Shown here piece by piece: positions 58,758 to 64,000 of a stretch of 64,000 bases of DNA. A program made the position numbers and the translations under genes. This DNA is from Leptospira sanjuanensis (GTDB lineage Bacteria; Spirochaetota; Leptospiria; Leptospirales; Leptospiraceae), in NCBI RefSeq assembly GCF_022267375.1, contig NZ_JAIZBH010000001.1, forward strand, positions 2,073,501 through 2,137,500, read 5' to 3'. How positions within the stretch are numbered: the stretch's first letter is position 1; the number at the start of each line of letters is the position of its first letter. Under the pieces are notes generated by a model. That model made no database searches. It was not told the DNA's origin and saw only the letters and a program-made list of their open reading frames with translations.

Positions 58758-59909
58758 ATGTTCCGGACGAATCTCAAAAAAGCGTTTCTTCTTGTTTCCA
58801 TTTTCTGCATATTCTATGATCGGAATGTATTTTCGGAAACGGGCGGATTACAGGATCGTCCGGTCAGCGTCGTTCTCGTCTGCGAACCTTCCGCAAAAGC
58901 GGACAAACCCCGATATTACAAATCAACTTCCTTATTCTTCAAACGGCTGAAAAACAAACGTCTGCAAGAAAACGGAACGGCGTTTTTCGTAGGCTATGGA
59001 TCGTTCGCTTCCGAAGCTCCTGCGGAACAACTCAATCTCGCGGGTCAAAACGGATACGACTTATACATTTTTCCGCAAACCGCTGCGGAGAATCTCCCGA
59101 CTTCTCCATCCGGGAACGCGGTCCCTTGGATCTCCTTTGTCGTGGAAAAAAAAGAAACCCTAATTAAACCGACGTCCCCAAAAAAGTCGGGCAAACAAGG
59201 GATTTCTCCGAAAAGAAAAAAACAAAAAACGAAATCCAAACCGAAACTGAATCCGGAAAAACCTTCGGATAAAACCTCGGAGTCGCTTCCCCGCGAAGCG
59301 GAAATACAAGAAGGGGTCGGACAAACTTCCGGAACGGACGCCGACAAAATCGAACTCAAACATACAACTTCGAAAAAGAAGCCGGCCAAATCCAAGAAGT
59401 CCAAAGAGCGAAACGCATCCCGAACGAAGTCCGAAAAAAAACGGAAATCCGATGCGCAGGCAAAACCGAATTCTTCAAAGGAAACTTCTTCGCGGAATAC
59501 TCAGCAAACACAAGCGCCGAGTAAAACGGTCGTCGCTTCGATCGGAAACGCTTCTTTCGAATTGAATTTTGAATCTTTGAAATTCTGGTTTTCAACTACC
59601 GTGAATCCGATCGAACTTTCTTGGAGCCCGGAAAGAATTCTATTCTTAGCCGGAGAGAAAACCGCGGATGAATGGAATCAAATTCTTTCCGGAAAACCGG
59701 ACGATACGACCGCGATACGACTTTTAAACTCCGGGCAGGATTTGAAATTCAACGAGGGCATATATTATACTGGCTGCGCTTCTTTGCAAATTCCGAACGG
59801 AGTTTCCGTTTTGAATTTCTTCTTTCGAGGAAATCGTTTGATCCGGCTAAAGCAGGAAAGTTTTTCTCTCAACAGCGACGGTTCCGGGAAATCCTGGGAA
59901 CTGGAATAA
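58758..59909 (+). CDS. Secreted protein with long Lys-rich low-complexity linker
   Basis: 383 residues. Seen: signal peptide ([18 protein letters not shown]), an N-terminal domain of about 110 residues, a linker of about 130 residues very rich in Lys, Ser, Pro and Thr ([20 protein letters not shown]), and a C-terminal domain ([20 protein letters not shown]). Strongly positive linkers can bind DNA, polyanions or lipopolysaccharide. No family recognised. ATG start 8 bases after the diiron gene. Confidence 0.7.
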   Translation: MFRTNLKKAFLLVSIFCIFYDRNVFSETGGLQDRPVSVVLVCEPSAKADKPRYYKSTSLFFKRLKNKRLQENGTAFFVGYGSFASEAPAEQLNLAGQNGYDLYIFPQTAAENLPTSPSGNAVPWISFVVEKKETLIKPTSPKKSGKQGISPKRKKQKTKSKPKLNPEKPSDKTSESLPREAEIQEGVGQTSGTDADKIELKHTTSKKKPAKSKKSKERNASRTKSEKKRKSDAQAKPNSSKETSSRNTQQTQAPSKTVVASIGNASFELNFESLKFWFSTTVNPIELSWSPERILFLAGEKTADEWNQILSGKPDDTTAIRLLNSGQDLKFNEGIYYTGCASLQIPNGVSVLNFFFRGNRLIRLKQESFSLNSDGSGKSWELE

Positions 59910-59954
59910 CGATTTTACTTTTCGCATAGACCTTGCCCGGAAAACCTGGACTCC

Positions 59955-61052
<1,098 letters not shown>

Positions 61053-61077
61053 AATTCTCGGTTTTTTTCAAACAAAG

Positions 61078-61113
61078 ATAAATGCGCTCCTTCCGATCAA
61101 GAAGCGCATTTAT
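61078..61113. terminator. Terminator after ychF
   Basis: Perfect 10-bp inverted repeat ATAAATGCGC (61078-61087) and GCGCATTTAT (61104-61113), with a 16-base loop, in the gap between convergent ychF and the AraC gene. Only TT follows directly, so bidirectional action is possible but the T tract is weak. Confidence 0.6.
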
Positions 61114-61162
61114 TTCCGACCGCAAAACCAAATCGAGTTCGAAGGATTTTATTCTATCTAGT

Positions 61163-62263
61163 TCAAATTCTTTTTTCATTCTTCAAGATTTGTTTTCGAA
61201 AGGCATTCGGGCTCACTCCGACGTGCTTTTTAAAAGCGGTATGAAACGCGGATAAAGAATTAAATCCTGATTCGTATGCGACATTGAGAATGATGAGATC
61301 CTCTCTCTGAGTCAACAACCGTTTTGCTTCCTCAACCCTATAGAAGTTTACAAGGCTGTTAAAATTCATGTTGAGTTTTACGTTTAAAAATTCGGACAGC
61401 TGATGAGGAGTCATAGACAACCTTTCGGATAAGGATTTAAGACTCAAGTCTTCGTCCTGATAGATTTTTTCGTTTTCCATCAGACTTTTTATTTTCGCCT
61501 CGACGCCGCTTACGTCCACTTTTTTCAAGGTAGTCTTTTCGTACTGAATCTGTTTGATCGTATTGGAAATAATATTGAACGTAATCGGAAATTTTTGACT
61601 AATAAAAAAAGTATAAAAAACGATCCCACTCAATAGAATCAAAAGAAAGAAATAAAGCCTTTCAAAAAAATCCCGATCCAAACCCGTCAAAGTTCGGATT
61701 CCCAGCAAAATTCCGATCGCACACGAGATCATCGCAAGAATGAAAATGATCTGTATATGGATCGGCCATTTTTCCTTAAAGAAATTATTCCTAAATATCA
61801 GATAGTATTTCCGCGCTAGTATAAACACGTAGATCGCGGGAGATAAAGGAACAACGGTATATAAAAGCGTATAACGGCTTTCGTAATTATGATCGAGATC
61901 CCGAAACGATTCGTGTTGAAACAAAATTCTCAAAGTATGAATCCCCCAAAACAGGAGATACAGAATTGCGGGAATAAAATTTAGATAGATTCTTTTTTTC
62001 CGAAGTACGCCGTCTTCTATCAAAAGATTGAAATAGAGATACAATAACGGACCGACGGAAAGGGTAACGAATATTTCGATTAGGAAAAAATGAGAATACT
62101 CCTGCAGAGCTCCCGTAAGCAAACAAATACCTTTGATCAGATAAAAACTCATCGAAAAAAATAAACAGGAAAGAATCCAATTCCTCTTCGCGAACGAATT
62201 GATTATTTGTGAAACTCCTAATAAAAAGGCAAGACCTCCACTGAGATAAAAAAGGACAATCAT
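61163..62263 (-). CDS. Membrane-bound AraC-family regulator
   Basis: 366 residues. The first about 225 residues hold seven hydrophobic segments (FYLSGGLAFLLGVSQII; LSVGPLLYLYFNLL; LLILLSGIVFYTFFI). The C-terminal 110 residues are an AraC DNA-binding domain (LSERLSMTPHQLSEFLNV; SGFNSLSAFHTAFKKHVGVS). Such fusions sense a signal in the membrane and act directly on DNA. Target is unknown; the neighbouring DUF1566 gene is a candidate. Confidence 0.9.
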   Translation of the reverse strand: MIVLFYLSGGLAFLLGVSQIINSFAKRNWILSCLFFSMSFYLIKGICLLTGALQEYSHFFLIEIFVTLSVGPLLYLYFNLLIEDGVLRKKRIYLNFIPAILYLLFWGIHTLRILFQHESFRDLDHNYESRYTLLYTVVPLSPAIYVFILARKYYLIFRNNFFKEKWPIHIQIIFILAMISCAIGILLGIRTLTGLDRDFFERLYFFLLILLSGIVFYTFFISQKFPITFNIISNTIKQIQYEKTTLKKVDVSGVEAKIKSLMENEKIYQDEDLSLKSLSERLSMTPHQLSEFLNVKLNMNFNSLVNFYRVEEAKRLLTQREDLIILNVAYESGFNSLSAFHTAFKKHVGVSPNAFRKQILKNEKRI

Positions 62264-62328
62264 CTGAATTCTTTCATTGAAACAAAAGATAAAATCGATA
62301 AACGAAATCGGTTTTTGTTTTGTAGGAA

Positions 62329-62356
62329 ATTATAGATTTTTTTCCAAAGTTTACAA
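62329..62356 (-). promoter_or_regulatory. Candidate promoter of the AraC-family gene
   Basis: On the minus strand: -35 TTGTAA (62356-62351), 16-base spacer, -10 TATAAT (62334-62329). This gives a 5' leader of about 60 bases before the start at 62263. The rest of the 62264-62465 gap is A/T-rich without another clear element. Confidence 0.5.
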
Positions 62357-62465
62357 ACGGAATTATCCTTATTTTGCGATTTACACACCATTCTTAAATT
62401 CAACTTTCCAAAAGAATTTTAAGATAGACGCTTGCGGCGTGGAATGATTTCAAAATCGAGATAAC

Positions 62466-64000
62466 TCATTCTTTTTCGGTGACGCAGCGAACCTCTTTCG
62501 TACTTCCCGTCTTCGAATACGCTTCCACCGTTCCGTCCGCAAAGGAAACGATGTAAGCCAGGGTCGGATCCTGTAAAAAGCTAGTCACGGTCCAATAGTC
62601 TCCGTTCTGCGTATTCGGAAATAAGTTTAGGGATCGTTCGATCAAAGAGGGATCGTTGAAGTTATGATCTACGAGCGTTCTCAATTCGTTGACGCTCGGA
62701 AGTCTCCAAGGGCTTCCCGCCGGCCCGAATCCGAGACTCGCACAATAACCAAGGGCATTTTTCCAATTACTAGGAGCGAAGGAACCGCCGGAGCAGGTCG
62801 CCCCGCTCAATCCTTTCGAACATTTCCTCCAAAGTAAATTCGTAAAAGTATCCTCGACGCTTCCATCTCCTCTATCGATCAAAGTATTGGTAATCAATCC
62901 GTCTCCTCGAGGCCACTGTCCGCCCGAGACACAACGAACCCGAAACGTATCTCCACTTGCTCCGGAACTGTTATTGGCGTCATAAGAAAAACCGTCCGAA
63001 AATTGTAGAAACCAAGAGGAAGTGCCTGACGCGGTCTTCTTACTAATCGACCAGAGATCCAGATTTGAACCTTGATTCGGAAAGTAATTCGACTGAACGG
63101 AAGGGGACACAACAGCACCATAATATACTAAAGTAGATAATTCCGAAATTGTGGGCAGTCTCCAATTCTTAATTCCTGCATATCCGGCTCCGGCATTCAA
63201 ACCGCTACAGGAAGTGATGGCGGATGGCCATTTCATGGAGGAGCTTGCTCCGCTACAATGGTTGGGGGCGGCCACATCCGCTTGCCCCTGGAGACAGGTT
63301 TTCCAGACAAGTCCCGTGATCTTATCCTTTGTGGTGTGATGATTGCTTGCGCCGATAGTATTCGGTCCGCTGAAAATTCTGGGATATATATAATTCGCGT
63401 ATTGAGTCGGAAATCCGGACAAGAGTCCTCCGGAACCGTCGTCGCAGAGAAAACCGCCGGAATTATCAAAACAGACCGGCCCGATTCCGGTTCCGACGAT
63501 AGGAATGATTTTTCGAAGCAGAAGAAAATAGTCTTTTGTGCTGCTCGGCAACAGATCATCTACGATCGTATAAACGATCGCGGTCGAACCGTCGAAGGGA
63601 TTGGTAGTAACTTCCGAAACCTGAGGAATACCCGCTATATTCGTCGAAGTATCCGAAGAATACAAACCGAAACTTGCAATCAAACTCGCAGAAGGATCGG
63701 AACCGGGAAGAACCGCGCCAAAGGGTAGATCTACTTTGATTTTTGCATCCGTTGTAATTGTCCCCGAATAAGTATATTCAAGATCCGTAAAACTAGACGG
63801 AAAACTGTAATACGTAAAACCCAAAATCTTGGAACAAACGACCTGAATCGTGATAGGCCCTCCGTGGATCGAACCTATCGGACTCGGCGCAGGCGAGGTC
63901 GTATCGAAAGAACAAGTTTGCGAAAGATAAGAATAAGGAGGATTGATCAGCGGTTGTTGCGTGATCGCCACGGTATAGTTAGAATGATCCAAAATACCGG
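62466..64000 (-). CDS. DUF1566 (Lcl-like) envelope protein, 5' end outside window
   Basis: At least 511 residues are visible; the frame is open through the window edge, so the start lies beyond 64000. Two copies of the DUF1566 domain are seen: GLVWKTCLQGQ...NWRLPTISELSTLVYYG and NLLWRKCSKGLSG...PWRLPSVNELRTLVDHN. The visible N-terminal part is beta-rich with many Ser, Thr and Pro. Such domains occur in surface or lipoproteins, some binding collagen in other bacteria. The cut end hides any signal peptide. Confidence 0.75.
   Translation of the reverse strand, partial: GILDHSNYTVAITQQPLINPPYSYLSQTCSFDTTSPAPSPIGSIHGGPITIQVVCSKILGFTYYSFPSSFTDLEYTYSGTITTDAKIKVDLPFGAVLPGSDPSASLIASFGLYSSDTSTNIAGIPQVSEVTTNPFDGSTAIVYTIVDDLLPSSTKDYFLLLRKIIPIVGTGIGPVCFDNSGGFLCDDGSGGLLSGFPTQYANYIYPRIFSGPNTIGASNHHTTKDKITGLVWKTCLQGQADVAAPNHCSGASSSMKWPSAITSCSGLNAGAGYAGIKNWRLPTISELSTLVYYGAVVSPSVQSNYFPNQGSNLDLWSISKKTASGTSSWFLQFSDGFSYDANNSSGASGDTFRVRCVSGGQWPRGDGLITNTLIDRGDGSVEDTFTNLLWRKCSKGLSGATCSGGSFAPSNWKNALGYCASLGFGPAGSPWRLPSVNELRTLVDHNFNDPSLIERSLNLFPNTQNGDYWTVTSFLQDPTLAYIVSFADGTVEAYSKTGSTKEVRCVTEKE

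Overview
The window is a continuous stretch of a spirochaete chromosome, almost certainly Leptospira. The main reason is the 516-residue citramalate synthase, which from memory closely resembles the characterised L. interrogans enzyme. The Leptospira-like mix of single-copy genes, the frequent TTG starts and a GAGTTCCCAC-type intergenic repeat agree with this. The species cannot be fixed from the sequence alone. There is no prophage, insertion sequence, CRISPR array or plasmid-like segment; the window is core chromosome, densely packed and mostly arranged in translationally coupled operons.

Layout. 1-6375: the end of rpoN (sigma-54), then hprK and ptsH (HPr kinase and HPr), an NtrY-type sensor kinase, an NtrX-type sigma-54 activator and a uracil-DNA-glycosylase-like protein. 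6372-10920: priA, fmt, a PASTA-domain membrane protein and rpe. 10921-16800: a ribosomal operon (rpsP, khpA, rimM, trmD, rplS, rnhB) followed by a FliK-like/FlhB-like pair, a degenerate HD-GYP protein, a YraN nuclease-like protein and a small conserved-looking ORF. 16812-18341: comM on the minus strand. 18499-32100: a lipoprotein and a LysM/M23 peptidase, then a complete type II secretion operon gspC-D-E-F-G-H-I-J-K-L-M-N. 32207-36544: an M15-like lipoprotein and the B12-dependent ribonucleotide reductase nrdJ. 36756-36831: tRNA-Asn.

37022-42764 is a minus-strand block: dihaem cytochrome c, a multi-spanning membrane protein, xseB/xseA, an AI-2E-type exporter and a secreted protein. 42820-45166 holds a DedA protein, a short tandem hairpin repeat and an App1-like lipid phosphatase candidate. 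45317-50788: an Smr protein, cimA, pth, xerC, hslV and hslU. 50932-53271: a PQQ-type sugar dehydrogenase lipoprotein and a possible degenerate GHKL-ATPase-fold protein. 53339-56253: a stand-alone lipoyl domain, a metallophosphoesterase, an Mrp ATPase and a UVR-motif protein. 56338-58750: ubiX and ubiA (quinone pathway) with a divergent ferritin-like diiron protein. The end holds a Lys-rich secreted protein, the GTPase ychF, a membrane-bound AraC regulator and a partial DUF1566 protein.

Functional themes: nitrogen/phosphotransfer signalling through sigma-54; ribosome assembly joined to flagellar export-like genes; protein secretion through the outer membrane; cell-wall remodelling; B12-dependent DNA precursor synthesis; isoleucine synthesis by the citramalate route; and proteolysis by HslUV. 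I found no clear candidate for an entirely new multi-gene system. The most notable observations are local: coordinated loss of one zinc site in PriA, overlapping palindromes in the rpsP promoter region, divergent or degenerate members of known families, and hairpin repeats between genes.
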